DNA from: Deltaproteobacteria bacterium
GTDB lineage: Bacteria > Desulfobacterota > Desulfobulbia > Desulfobulbales > Desulfurivibrionaceae
Direction: 5' to 3'
Length of the DNA stretch: 43,752 nucleotides
NCBI GenBank assembly: GCA_021802775.1
Contig: JAJZRJ010000021.1
Location: forward strand, 1-43,752
The notes below the pieces were generated by a model. The model saw only the letters and a list, made by a program, of their open reading frames with translations. It ran no database searches and was not told where the DNA came from. This document shows positions 19,447 to 27,238 of the stretch, piece by piece (position 1 is the first letter of the stretch; each line of letters starts with the position of its first letter). The translations under genes were made by a program, and so were the position numbers.

Positions 19447-20691
19447 ATGCCGATAAATCGTATTGAAGAGGCCATTGCCGACATCAAGGCTGGCAAGATG
19501 ATCATCCTGGTGGACGACGAGGACCGGGAGAACGAGGGCGACCTCTGCATGGCCGCCGAACTGGTGACCCCGGAGGCGATCAACTTCATGGCCACTTACG
19601 GCCGTGGCCTGATCTGTCTCACCTTGGCTCCGGAGCAGATTGAGCGGCTGCAGTTGCCGATGATGGTACGCGACAACAAGTCGCCTTTCGAGACTGCTTT
19701 CACCGTGAGCATCGAGGCGCGCACCGGGGTGACCACCGGCATCTCCGCCGCGGATCGGGCGCGGACCATCCTGGTGGCCGCCTCGCCCGAGGCGGGCCCC
19801 GAGGATATCGTCAGCCCCGGCCACATCTTCCCCTTGCGGGCGCGGCGCGGTGGCGTGTTGGTCCGCACCGGCCAGACCGAGGGCTCGGTGGATCTCGCCA
19901 AACTGGCAGGATTGACCCCGGCCGGGGTGATCTGCGAGATCATGAAGGATGACGGCACCATGGCCCGGATGCCCGATCTGCGCAAGTTCGCGGCCAAGCA
20001 CAACCTCAAGATCGCCTCGATCGCCGACCTTATTGCCTACCGCATCCAGAAGGACATCCTGGTGCACCGGGCCGCCGAGACCCAGCTGCCCACCCGTTAC
20101 GGTGATTTCAAGGCAGTCGTTTATACCAACGATGTCGATAAACTGGAGCACGTGGCGCTGGTCAAGGGCGAGATCGACCCGGAGAGCGAGGTCATGGTGC
20201 GGGTGCATTCCGCCTGCCTCACCGGCGACGTCTTCGGTTCCAAGCGCTGCGACTGCGGCTGCCAGCTCCGCAGCGCCATGCGCATGGTCGAAAAGGAGGG
20301 CACCGGCATCATTCTCTACATGCAGCAGGAGGGACGCGGCATCGGGCTCATCAACAAGTTCAAGGCCTATGCCCTGCAGGAACAGGGGATGGATACGGTG
20401 GAGGCCAACCTCGAACTCGGCTTCAAGCCGGACCTGCGCGACTACGGTATCGGTGCCCAGATCCTGCGGGAGCTGGGGGTGCGCCAGATGCGGCTTATCA
20501 CCAACAACCCCAAGAAGATCGTGGGCCTTGAAGGCTATGGCCTCAAGGTGATCGGGCGGCTGCCCATCGAGACGGAGCCGGAGCCGGAGAACATCCATTA
20601 TCTCAAGACCAAGAAGGACAAGATGGGCCACCTGCTCGAACTGCCCGCGGCGGGCGGCAAGAAGGGTGCCAAAAAGAGCGGCAAGTCCTGA
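19447..20691 (+). CDS. ribBA: Bifunctional DHBP synthase / GTP cyclohydrolase II
   Basis: It supplies both riboflavin precursors. Residues 1-200 are 3,4-dihydroxy-2-butanone-4-phosphate synthase (DDEDRENEGD at 23-32, SPGHIFPLRAR at 123-133). Residues about 205-400 are GTP cyclohydrolase II, with zinc cysteines C257, C268 and C270 (SACLTGDVFGSKRCDCGCQ) and QQEGRGIGLINK. Both halves keep their key residues, so both activities are expected. The C-terminus has a short lysine- and glycine-rich tail (GGKKGAKKSGKS). The protein has 414 residues. Confidence 0.96.
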   Translation: MPINRIEEAIADIKAGKMIILVDDEDRENEGDLCMAAELVTPEAINFMATYGRGLICLTLAPEQIERLQLPMMVRDNKSPFETAFTVSIEARTGVTTGISAADRARTILVAASPEAGPEDIVSPGHIFPLRARRGGVLVRTGQTEGSVDLAKLAGLTPAGVICEIMKDDGTMARMPDLRKFAAKHNLKIASIADLIAYRIQKDILVHRAAETQLPTRYGDFKAVVYTNDVDKLEHVALVKGEIDPESEVMVRVHSACLTGDVFGSKRCDCGCQLRSAMRMVEKEGTGIILYMQQEGRGIGLINKFKAYALQEQGMDTVEANLELGFKPDLRDYGIGAQILRELGVRQMRLITNNPKKIVGLEGYGLKVIGRLPIETEPEPENIHYLKTKKDKMGHLLELPAAGGKKGAKKSGKS

Positions 20692-20799
20692 AATAAACCA
20701 CGGCCGGACCGTTTTACGGAAAGCGGTTCAAGGCATATCGGGTAATGATTCGTCGGCGGCCACGGGCAACGCCGGCAAGCCACCAGGGAGGAAAAGGGG

Positions 20800-21264
<465 letters not shown>

Positions 21265-21272
21265 CCCGCGAT

Positions 21273-21701
21273 ATGGGTCTCCGTCGCAAGGCCAGGGAAA
21301 TCGCCCTGCATTGTCTCTATCAGAGCGAGATGACCGCCGCCTCGGCGGTGGAAAGCTTTCCGCTGCTCTGCGCCAACTTCGAGGTCAACCAGAAGGCCGT
21401 CCCCTACGCCCGTGAGCTGGTGGAGGGGGTGGCCGGCCACTGGGAGGCGATCAACGCCCTTATCCAGGAGAACGCGGCGCACTGGCGGCTGGAGCGGATG
21501 TCGTGCATCGACCGCAACATCATGCGCATCGCCATCCTCGAGCTCTGCTTCCGGCAGGATGTGCCGGCCAGCGTGGCGATCAACGAGGCGATCGAGGTGG
21601 CCAAGCGCTTCAGCACCGACGACGCGCCGCCGTTCATCAACGGCATTCTCGACGCGGTGAAGAAGAATCTCGACCAGGCGCGGGAAAACGGAGTTGATTG
21701 A
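21273..21701 (+). CDS. nusB: Transcription antitermination factor NusB
   Basis: A 142-residue all-helical RNA-binding protein that works with NusE/S10 on boxA RNA in rRNA transcription. It begins MGLRRKAREIALHCLYQSEM, with the arginine-rich RNA-binding start, and has the conserved RNIMRIAILELCF, VAINEAIEVAKRFSTDDAPPFINGILDAV segment. It starts eight bases after ribH; ribH-nusB pairs are common in bacteria. Confidence 0.95.
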   Translation: MGLRRKAREIALHCLYQSEMTAASAVESFPLLCANFEVNQKAVPYARELVEGVAGHWEAINALIQENAAHWRLERMSCIDRNIMRIAILELCFRQDVPASVAINEAIEVAKRFSTDDAPPFINGILDAVKKNLDQARENGVD

Positions 21702-21735
21702 GTTGCACTCCCCGCGGTTTGTGCTACCATAGGGC

Positions 21736-23838
21736 ATGGCACGCGACGACAGGAAGCAGGAGCGGCCGCCGCTCGGTCAGGAAATCGCCTCGGTACTGGG
21801 GATCTTCACGGCCCTGTTTCTGCTGCTCGCCTTGCTCAGTTATTCCCTGCCCCAGCCGGGGGTAGTGGTCCCGCCCAACTGGGGCGGCGCCCTTGGCGGT
21901 TTTGTCGGCCGCATCCTGTTCGGCGCCTTCGGTCTCACCGCGCTCTGGTTCCCGGCCCTGTTGCTGATCCTTTCCCTTCGCGCTTTTTCGCCCCGCTTCT
22001 CCCTGGAACAGTTGCCGGCCATGGTGCTGGGAGCCACCGGCATTTTGCTGGCCAGCAGCGGCTTTTTCGGCTTGCTCGCCGGGGATAACCTGGCAGCGGT
22101 GGGCAACCGGGTCTATCCGGTGGCCGGCCACCTCGGCCGGCTGCTCCACGGTTTTGCCGCGCAATTTTTCGGCACTGCCGGCGCTCTGCTCTGTTATCTG
22201 GCGGTCCTGCTCGTCTCCCTGATGGTGATCCTCGATTTTTCCCCCTATGCGTTGTTGCTCTCCCTGCGGGCTGATCGGCAACGCCGCCAGGAGGGAGGGC
22301 GGGAGGCCGCACCCAGGACACGGGAACCGGAAGAGCCGGCCATGGCCGAGGAGGAGGATGCGGCGATCCCCAGTGTGCATGAGCCGATTCGGCTGCTGGC
22401 CCGGCAGGAGGAGGATTTTGAACCGCTGCCCGCGGCCCGCGGTGCGTATCAGCTGCCGAGCCTCGCCCTGCTCGACAAGCCCGAGCAGCATGATCTCGCC
22501 GTGGATCGCGACTACTACTACAAGGTGAGCAAGGAACTGGAGGAGAACCTCCGCAACTTCGGGGTGGAAGGCAAGGTGGTCGGCATCTCGCCGGGGCCCA
22601 TCGTCACCACCTACGAGTTCGCGCCCGCCCCGGGGGTGAAGATCAACAAGATCGTAGGGCTCGCCGACGACCTGACCCTGGCCCTCAAGGCCGAGAGTGT
22701 GCGCATCGTGGGTTCCATTCCCGGCAAGGCGGCGCTTGGCATCGAGATTCCCAATCCGCAGCGCCAGACCGTGTCGCTGCGCGATATTCTGGCCCACGAT
22801 AAGTTCCAGAAGGCCGAATCACCTCTTGCCATGGGCCTCGGCATGGACGTGGTGGGCAACCCGGTGGTGGCCGACCTGGCCCGCATGCCGCACCTCCTGA
22901 TCGCAGGCGCCACCGGCTCGGGCAAGAGCGTGGCGGTCAACACCATCATCACCAGCATCCTCTACAAGGCCACGCCGGAAGAAGTGCGCTTCCTGCTGGT
23001 TGACCCGAAGCGCATCGAACTCTCCAGCTACGAGGCGATCCCCCACCTGCTGCACCCGGTGGTGGTCGACCCCAAGATGGCGAGCCGGGCGCTCCTCTGG
23101 GCGGTGCGCGAGATGGAGCGGCGCTACCAGGTGATGGAGGAGGCGCGGGTCAAGAGTCTTGCCAGCTACAACGCCAGCGCCGCGGTGAAGCTGCCGCTCA
23201 TCGTCATCATCATCGACGAGCTGGCCGACCTGATGATGGTCTCTTCCCGCGAGGTGGAGGATGCCGTGGCGCGCCTGGCCCAGATGGCCCGCGCCGCCGG
23301 CATGCACCTGATCCTTGCCACCCAGCGGCCCTCGGTGGACGTGCTTACCGGCCTGATCAAGGCCAACTTCCCGACCCGCATGTCGTTCAAGGTCTCCTCC
23401 AAGGTGGATTCCCGCACCATCCTCGACGCCATCGGCGCCGAACACCTGCTGGGCGCCGGCGACATGCTCTTTTTGCCGCCGGGCAGCGCCAAGCTCCAGC
23501 GTATCCATGGTGCCTACATCTCGGAACAGGAGATTGGCCGGGTGGTGGGTTTCCTCAAGGAACAGGGGGCGGCGGAATACGATGAGTCGGTGCTCGCCCT
23601 GGCGGTTGAGCCGGAGGGAGGAGGCGAGGGCGGGGCCGAGGATTTCGACGACCGCTACGACGAGGCGGTGGCCATTGTCACCGAGAGCGGCCAGGCCTCG
23701 ATTTCCATGCTGCAGCGCCGCTTGCGGGTGGGCTACAACCGGGCCGCCCGCATGATCGAGACCATGGAGCGGGAAGGGGTGGTCGGCCCGGCCGATGGCG
23801 CCAAACCCCGCGAGGTGCTGGTGCGCAGCCATTCTTAG
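21736..23838 (+). CDS. ftsK: DNA translocase FtsK
   Basis: This 700-residue membrane-anchored ATPase moves chromosome ends through the division septum. Four transmembrane helices lie near 20-40, 58-82, 97-118 and 146-170. A short acidic linker (about 185-240) is followed by the motor, with Walker A GATGSGKS at 391-398 and Walker B LIVIIIDELADLMM near 488-501. The C-terminal winged-helix gamma domain (about 635-695, AVAIVTESGQASISMLQRRLRVGYNRAARMIE) reads KOPS sites. It has no Shine-Dalgarno; a TACCAT -10-like box ends five bases before the ATG, so the message may be leaderless or start further upstream. Confidence 0.96.
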   Translation: MARDDRKQERPPLGQEIASVLGIFTALFLLLALLSYSLPQPGVVVPPNWGGALGGFVGRILFGAFGLTALWFPALLLILSLRAFSPRFSLEQLPAMVLGATGILLASSGFFGLLAGDNLAAVGNRVYPVAGHLGRLLHGFAAQFFGTAGALLCYLAVLLVSLMVILDFSPYALLLSLRADRQRRQEGGREAAPRTREPEEPAMAEEEDAAIPSVHEPIRLLARQEEDFEPLPAARGAYQLPSLALLDKPEQHDLAVDRDYYYKVSKELEENLRNFGVEGKVVGISPGPIVTTYEFAPAPGVKINKIVGLADDLTLALKAESVRIVGSIPGKAALGIEIPNPQRQTVSLRDILAHDKFQKAESPLAMGLGMDVVGNPVVADLARMPHLLIAGATGSGKSVAVNTIITSILYKATPEEVRFLLVDPKRIELSSYEAIPHLLHPVVVDPKMASRALLWAVREMERRYQVMEEARVKSLASYNASAAVKLPLIVIIIDELADLMMVSSREVEDAVARLAQMARAAGMHLILATQRPSVDVLTGLIKANFPTRMSFKVSSKVDSRTILDAIGAEHLLGAGDMLFLPPGSAKLQRIHGAYISEQEIGRVVGFLKEQGAAEYDESVLALAVEPEGGGEGGAEDFDDRYDEAVAIVTESGQASISMLQRRLRVGYNRAARMIETMEREGVVGPADGAKPREVLVRSHS

Positions 23839-23844
23839 CGGGAT

Positions 23845-23995
23845 GCTGAAAAAGACGGCGATGCCTTTTTCAGCCTACGGAATCGCCGAAGTGAATTCCG
23901 CGATTCCTTGCAATTCCGGCGGGTGACACCTTGCCGGAATTTGGCGCCCCATCCATGGGCCACGCAGGCTGTCGAAACAGGTTGTTCAACAGTCT
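23845..23995 (-). repeat. Palindrome-rich intergenic repeat, copy 2 (inverted)
   Basis: Three hairpins follow ftsK: a 10-bp stem GCTGAAAAAG/CTTTTTCAGC at 23845-23874; GGAATCGC/GCGATTCC at 23879-23907; and a perfect 9-bp stem AATTCCGGC/GCCGGAATT at 23912-23941. A GTTGTTCAAC-type end lies near 23981-23990. Read in reverse, the order (TTGAACAAC, GGGGCGCC-AAATT-CCGGC, AATTCGCG-like, TGAAAAAG hairpin) parallels copy 1 at 13003-13148. The first stem also looks like a bidirectional terminator for ftsK. Confidence 0.55.
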
Positions 23996-24121
23996 GCTCG
24001 ATTTGGCCTTGCCAAGCCACGGGCAATGATTATTTGTATGAAAAAGTCCCGGGTCGCGGATCGACCGGAGCCGATTAAATCCTACCCGGCGAGATGCCGA
24101 TAAAGATAGTGGGAGGAAACG

Positions 24122-24313
24122 ATGCGTAAGATACCCGGCAGGGCCATTGATATGTCCAAAGTGCAGGCGGTGATCTACCACATGCCCGACGGCCAGGCCT
24201 TGGCCATCCCGGTGGAAGGGCTGGAGCAGTTCATCGAGTTCGGGCTCGGCACCATCTGCGATACCTCGGAGGTCAACGGCCTGGTTCATTTCTTCCCGCG
24301 CGGCAACGCTTAG
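24122..24313 (+). CDS. Small hypothetical protein (63 aa)
   Basis: A short frame with a clear GGAGG seven bases before the ATG and its own downstream terminator, so it is probably real. The protein (MRKIPGRAIDMSKVQAVIYHMPDG...) has no transmembrane segment or signal peptide. Its middle could form a small beta-strand and helix unit (ALAIPVEGLEQFIEFGLGTICDTSEV). I do not recognise a family. It lies alone between the ftsK-side repeat and a PHP-domain gene. Confidence 0.6.
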   Translation: MRKIPGRAIDMSKVQAVIYHMPDGQALAIPVEGLEQFIEFGLGTICDTSEVNGLVHFFPRGNA

Positions 24314-24337
24314 GGATACCGGGAGCTGACGGAAGAG

Positions 24338-24373
24338 GGCGCGTTTCCGCCGCGGCGGAGGCGTGCCTTTTTA
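24338..24373 (+). terminator. Intrinsic terminator after the 63-aa gene
   Basis: A 14-bp GC-rich stem with three wobbles (24338-24351 with 24354-24367) runs into TTTTTA. It ends seven bases before the ATG of the PHP gene, so readthrough must occur or that gene must have another start signal. Confidence 0.7.
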
Positions 24374-24379
24374 TTTGCC

Positions 24380-25135
24380 ATGCACATCGATCGCACCACC
24401 GACGGCCACGTCCACACCAAGTACTGCCACCATGCCCATGGCGAGATGGTGGATTATGTCGAGGCCGCCATAGCCGCAGGGCTCAAGCGGCTGATCTTCC
24501 TGGAACATCTGGAAAGCGGCATCAACTATTTCGAATCGACCTGGCTTTCCGAGGCGGAGTTTGCCCTGTATCGGGCCGAGGGCGAACGGCTGCGCGAGGC
24601 GTACCAGGGCCGTATCGAGATCGGGCTCGGGGTCGAGGTGGGCTACAATCCGCAGCGGGTAGCGGAGATTCTTGCGTTCCTCAAGCACCACTCTTGGGAT
24701 CGGGTCGGCGTTTCCTTCCATTATTACGAGATCGACGGCCAGCACTACAACGTGGTGAGCCGGCGCAAGGCCAACCTGGAGCCCTTGGGCAGCCACGGGG
24801 TGGAGCGGGTGATTGCCGATTACTTCGCGACCCTGCTGGAGGCGGTCGTTACCCTGCCCGGCACCGGGCTCTGCCATCTGGACGCCGTGCTCCGCCACCA
24901 CCCCGAGGTTCATTTCACCGCCGCGCACCAGCACCGGATCAGCGAGATTCTCCAGGCCATGGCCGCCAAGGGCATGACCCTGGAGGTCAATACCTCCGGC
25001 TTTCCCCATCGGGGCGAGCAGTATCCGACGCAGGCCATCCTTGAAGAGGCGGCGGCTTTAGGGGTTCCGCTGGTGGCCGGGTCGGATGCGCATCGGCCCA
25101 GTGAGGTGGGGCGGTATTTTGAGAGGTTAGGATAG
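24380..25135 (+). CDS. PHP-domain phosphatase, histidinol-phosphatase-like
   Basis: A 251-residue metal-dependent phosphoesterase of the PHP superfamily. Metal ligands are visible as DGHVHTKYCHHAHG (8-21), EHLE near 47, the GLGVEVGY segment, VSFHYYE, and the C-terminal VAGSDAHRPSEVGRYFERLG. This set and length resemble HisK-type histidinol phosphatases, but other PHP enzymes share it and no his genes are nearby, so the substrate is open. No Shine-Dalgarno precedes the ATG, and a terminator lies directly upstream. The ATG is fixed by the start of the PHP motif. Confidence 0.8.
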   Translation: MHIDRTTDGHVHTKYCHHAHGEMVDYVEAAIAAGLKRLIFLEHLESGINYFESTWLSEAEFALYRAEGERLREAYQGRIEIGLGVEVGYNPQRVAEILAFLKHHSWDRVGVSFHYYEIDGQHYNVVSRRKANLEPLGSHGVERVIADYFATLLEAVVTLPGTGLCHLDAVLRHHPEVHFTAAHQHRISEILQAMAAKGMTLEVNTSGFPHRGEQYPTQAILEEAAALGVPLVAGSDAHRPSEVGRYFERLG

Positions 25136-25438
25136 TGGGGTTGAACAAGGGATTGCATGGAATCAGGGTGTTTGTGTGCCATGAAAATTCGGACAATCAG
25201 GCCGATATTTCTTGGTTCAGGGGAGTTCCATGGTGAAATGCAAAAGGTCAAACAGAGACTTGACCTCAAGTTTAACCACTTGTTTTTCTTGCTCTAATAA
25301 TTTTTTTTCTTGATATTGCAGTATGCCCCATTTATATTTAGTTGTCGCTGTACGCAATCCCTACAGTATTCGGTTGCGACAGCCTATTGCAGGCCCCGAA
25401 AGGGGCCTTACTTATTTCTGGCTAAGAAGGGAGCGCGT
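25136..25438. other. Intergenic stretch before the NYN relic
   Basis: No gene is supported in these 303 bases. Base composition is more AT-rich than the neighbours. There is a weak hairpin CAAGT/ACTTG at 25267-25282 followed by TTTTTC, a poor terminator for the PHP gene, and a T8 run near 25303-25310. AGGCCCC-GAAA-GGGGCCT at 25391-25408 is a strong GNRA-capped hairpin 30 bases before the NYN start codon. Confidence 0.5.
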
Positions 25439-25618
25439 ATGGATCGCTTCGCCATCTTTGTCGATGCCGGTTATTTTTTCGCAGCCGGGGCCTACGCAAT
25501 CACTTCCAGCCACGTTCCGCGACGTAATATCAGCCTGACCTCGGACGAGATGCGCAAAATACGCGGCTTGTTTGTTACCGCACTGCGTGGGAGAACAGCC
25601 AATCAGGGTAAATTGTAA
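25439..25618 (+). pseudogene. Truncated NYN-domain (LabA/DUF88-like) gene
   Basis: The 59-residue frame starts MDRFAIFVDAGYFFAAGAYA...VPRRNISLT, the start of NYN/LabA-type proteins, a PIN-like nuclease fold whose first acidic residue is the Asp in FVDAGY. Family members run well over 150 residues. Here the likeness stops near residue 40, and an unrelated tail (RGLFVTALRGRTANQGKL) ends at a stop inside a near-perfect palindrome. The remaining acidic residues of the active site are missing. It is a deletion or recombination scar. Confidence 0.6.
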
Positions 25619-25641
25619 CCCTCTCGAATTCGAGGGGGTTA
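25616..25641. repeat. GAATTC-centred palindrome B
   Basis: A 26-bp palindrome with arms of 13 (25616-25628 and 25629-25641) and no loop, broken only by one T-G pair. It holds the stop codon of the NYN relic and overlaps the end of the minus-strand 109-aa gene. It matches palindrome A at 24 of 32 aligned bases, and many of the differences are paired on both arms. Confidence 0.7.
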
Positions 25642-25968
25642 AAATCTGGTGGCCGTGAAGCTGGAATCGTCGCCCATGTGTAAGTAAATCCGGCCGCTCA
25701 TGACCTTGCCCTTTACCTGCGCCCAAGCCCGGCCGCAGATTTGGTCGCCCTCGTCTTCCCCTTCAAAGGAAAATTCGAGTCGCTCCACCCCATTTACCGA
25801 TTCCACCCGGCAGTCGATCCACGCCTCGATGGCCCCGAACTGCAATTCTCCATCGCCGTCCGCCTTGACCGTAAGGTGCCCCGGCCCCATCAGGTCGATG
25901 TACTCCTGGTCCCATTGCTCCATCTCGGTGATGCGCCATTTGCCGATGTAGGGTTTGTTGATTTGCAT
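25639..25968 (-). CDS. Small conserved hypothetical protein (109 aa)
   Basis: A soluble, acidic protein starting MQINKPYIGKWRITEMEQWDQEYIDLMGPGHL and ending HMGDDSSFTATRF. The spaced aromatic and Gly residues (GKWRITEM, GELQFGAIEAWIDCRVE, LEFSFEGEDEGDQICGRAWA) fit a small beta-barrel protein family that I recall as a common uncharacterised accessory gene. Its stop (TAA) lies inside palindrome B. No good ribosome-binding site is seen. It is 28 bases downstream of the cyclase-like gene and could be co-transcribed with it. Confidence 0.65.
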   Translation of the reverse strand: MQINKPYIGKWRITEMEQWDQEYIDLMGPGHLTVKADGDGELQFGAIEAWIDCRVESVNGVERLEFSFEGEDEGDQICGRAWAQVKGKVMSGRIYLHMGDDSSFTATRF

Positions 25969-25996
25969 TGTTGCTATTCTTTATTACCGAAATAAT

Positions 25997-26767
25997 TCAA
26001 AGTTTGTCGTTTTTCCCATAACCTGGGGGGCGACACGCGTGGCAATATTTCTCATGGAATATTTTCGTGTTGACGAATTTTTCGCAGATATCTCGTTTAG
26101 CAGCCCAATCGTTTGGCGAAGGAAGATCGCTGTTTTTTGACCATTTGAGGGGAGATGACGGAAGATGAAGACCTTGATTCCAGTTCACCGCAAGTGTAGC
26201 GAGGGTGGCCCCTTTCTTTAACGGCACGTCATATGGAATAACCCACCAGTCTGCGTACTTGCCGGAGCGAACTGCTTCAGGCAGGCGATCAACCGCAGAT
26301 TTTGTTAGCGCGGCACCAGACCATTGCTGCTTTTTTTCCAGATCGTGGGCGTCAATAATGGGCTGGCCCACGAACAACGAGTTTTCTGGGTCGATGAATG
26401 CTTCTCCATATGCGATCCCAGCACGGATTCTGGTCTTTCCTTGCATCATGGTTTCAAAAATGAGCCACGCAACAGATGTTAGCACCTCGCGAACAGCATC
26501 ATCTGTATCTTCTTTACTGTAAAGCAGGACTGAATCCGAGAACCAGGCAGCGCCTACATGTGTATGACTGTTAAGGTCAGAGGCTGGTGGTACTGCATCT
26601 GGAAATTCGCCCTTGTGGATCGAATGATTCAGTGCCTTTCGAAACCAAGCGAGATGCTGCTCGACTACCACGCAAAGTTTCTTGTCGCGAACAAGGTCTG
26701 AAAAGCCGAGAATATCGCAGACTGCAACGAAATATTTGCCAGGGCGATTTTTTTGATAAATTGACAC
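25997..26767 (-). CDS. Class III nucleotidyl-cyclase-like protein
   Basis: This 256-residue soluble protein appears to have the class III cyclase fold. FVAVCDILGFSDLV (metal Asp18) corresponds to the first metal motif, AAWFSDSVLLYS (Asp78) to the second, and RAGIAYGE (115-122) and FVGQPIIDAHDLEKKQ (132-147) to the later strands. Asp18 and Asp78 are kept, but aligning DAHDLE with the usual VNxAxRLE places Ile138 and Asp142 where the transition-state Asn and Arg normally sit. It may therefore be inactive, divergent or not a cyclase. GGAGGAA precedes the ATG. It lies among defence-gene remnants. The assignment is by motif reading only. Confidence 0.55.
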   Translation of the reverse strand: MSIYQKNRPGKYFVAVCDILGFSDLVRDKKLCVVVEQHLAWFRKALNHSIHKGEFPDAVPPASDLNSHTHVGAAWFSDSVLLYSKEDTDDAVREVLTSVAWLIFETMMQGKTRIRAGIAYGEAFIDPENSLFVGQPIIDAHDLEKKQQWSGAALTKSAVDRLPEAVRSGKYADWWVIPYDVPLKKGATLATLAVNWNQGLHLPSSPLKWSKNSDLPSPNDWAAKRDICEKFVNTKIFHEKYCHACRPPGYGKNDKL

Positions 26768-26790
26768 AAATTCCTCCTATGGGCAGCCTA

Positions 26791-26901
26791 TTACGCTTTG
26801 CACCACATCCGCGCTAGGGTAACTTGAATCTTCCTCTCAAAACGGGCGATCAGTTCACGGTTGGCGTTGACCAGGGCCTGCTCTGCTTCGAGCTGTTCAA
26901 C
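26791..26901 (-). pseudogene. 3' remnant of a type I restriction specificity gene (hsdS)
   Basis: On the minus strand, the frame VEQLEAEQALVNANRELIAR...FERKIQVTLARMW ends at TAA 26793-26791. This matches the usual C-terminal coiled-coil tail of HsdS subunits (EAEQALVxANRELIxRFExKIQ). Nothing upstream in this frame is HsdS-like: a stop lies in the adjoining palindrome. Only about 36 codons remain. The junction with the KilA-N frame shares the bases TTGAACAGCT, which both frames use. Confidence 0.55.
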
Positions 26902-27146
26902 CCGGCCTGCATTTTAATTCCGTCGAATTCGACGGAATTAAAACCAGGGTTGTTGAGTTGCTCCCAAATGCCGAGAAATTCGACCGTGTTACGGTTTCTG
27001 AGCCAGTTGTGCACAAGATCGTCGGAACGTTCGGCGTTCTTGACCCGTGCGATGTCCGTGAGGCAGATGAAGTCAGCTTCCTTCTGCGACAGGACAGAGA
27101 CAGCGGTTCCCTGGACGTCGATGGTTGTTTTGCCGCTCTTGCGCAT
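26850..27146 (-). pseudogene. KilA-N domain gene, truncated and fused out of frame to hsdS
   Basis: The ATG at 27146 has GAGGAGA upstream. The product reads VQGTAVSVLSQKEADFICLTDIAR, then LVHNWLRNRNTVEFLGIWEQ and FNSVEFDGIKMQAGLNS, which is the N-terminal half of a KilA-N DNA-binding domain protein of phage and mobile-island type. Homology ends at GLNS, where family members continue with about another 100 residues. The frame then runs through the hsdS remnant in the wrong frame (SKQSRPWSTPTVN) and stops. The motif FNSVEFDGIK is encoded by palindrome A. A short truncated product could still be made. Confidence 0.65.
26912..26943. repeat. Perfect 32-bp palindrome A, GAATTC centre
   Basis: Arms 26912-26927 and 26928-26943 are exact reverse complements with no spacer (core GTCGAATTCGAC). 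On the minus strand it encodes FNSVEFDGIK, a conserved motif of the KilA-N protein. RNA from either strand would fold into the same hairpin. Confidence 0.85.
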
Positions 27147-27238
27147 GGGACTCTCCTCGTGCCGCTTGCTTTACAAGGGGGCACGGTTCTTTCTGCCCAT
27201 CATGCCAAAAAATACAACGGGCATCAAGAACTCTTTCT

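Noticed and set aside
25616..26943. The two palindromes as integron attC sites
   Set aside because: They lack the RYYYAAC/GTTRRRY core boxes and the unpaired spacers and extrahelical bases of attC; perfect loopless palindromes do not fit, despite the integrase stub near 1.9 kb.
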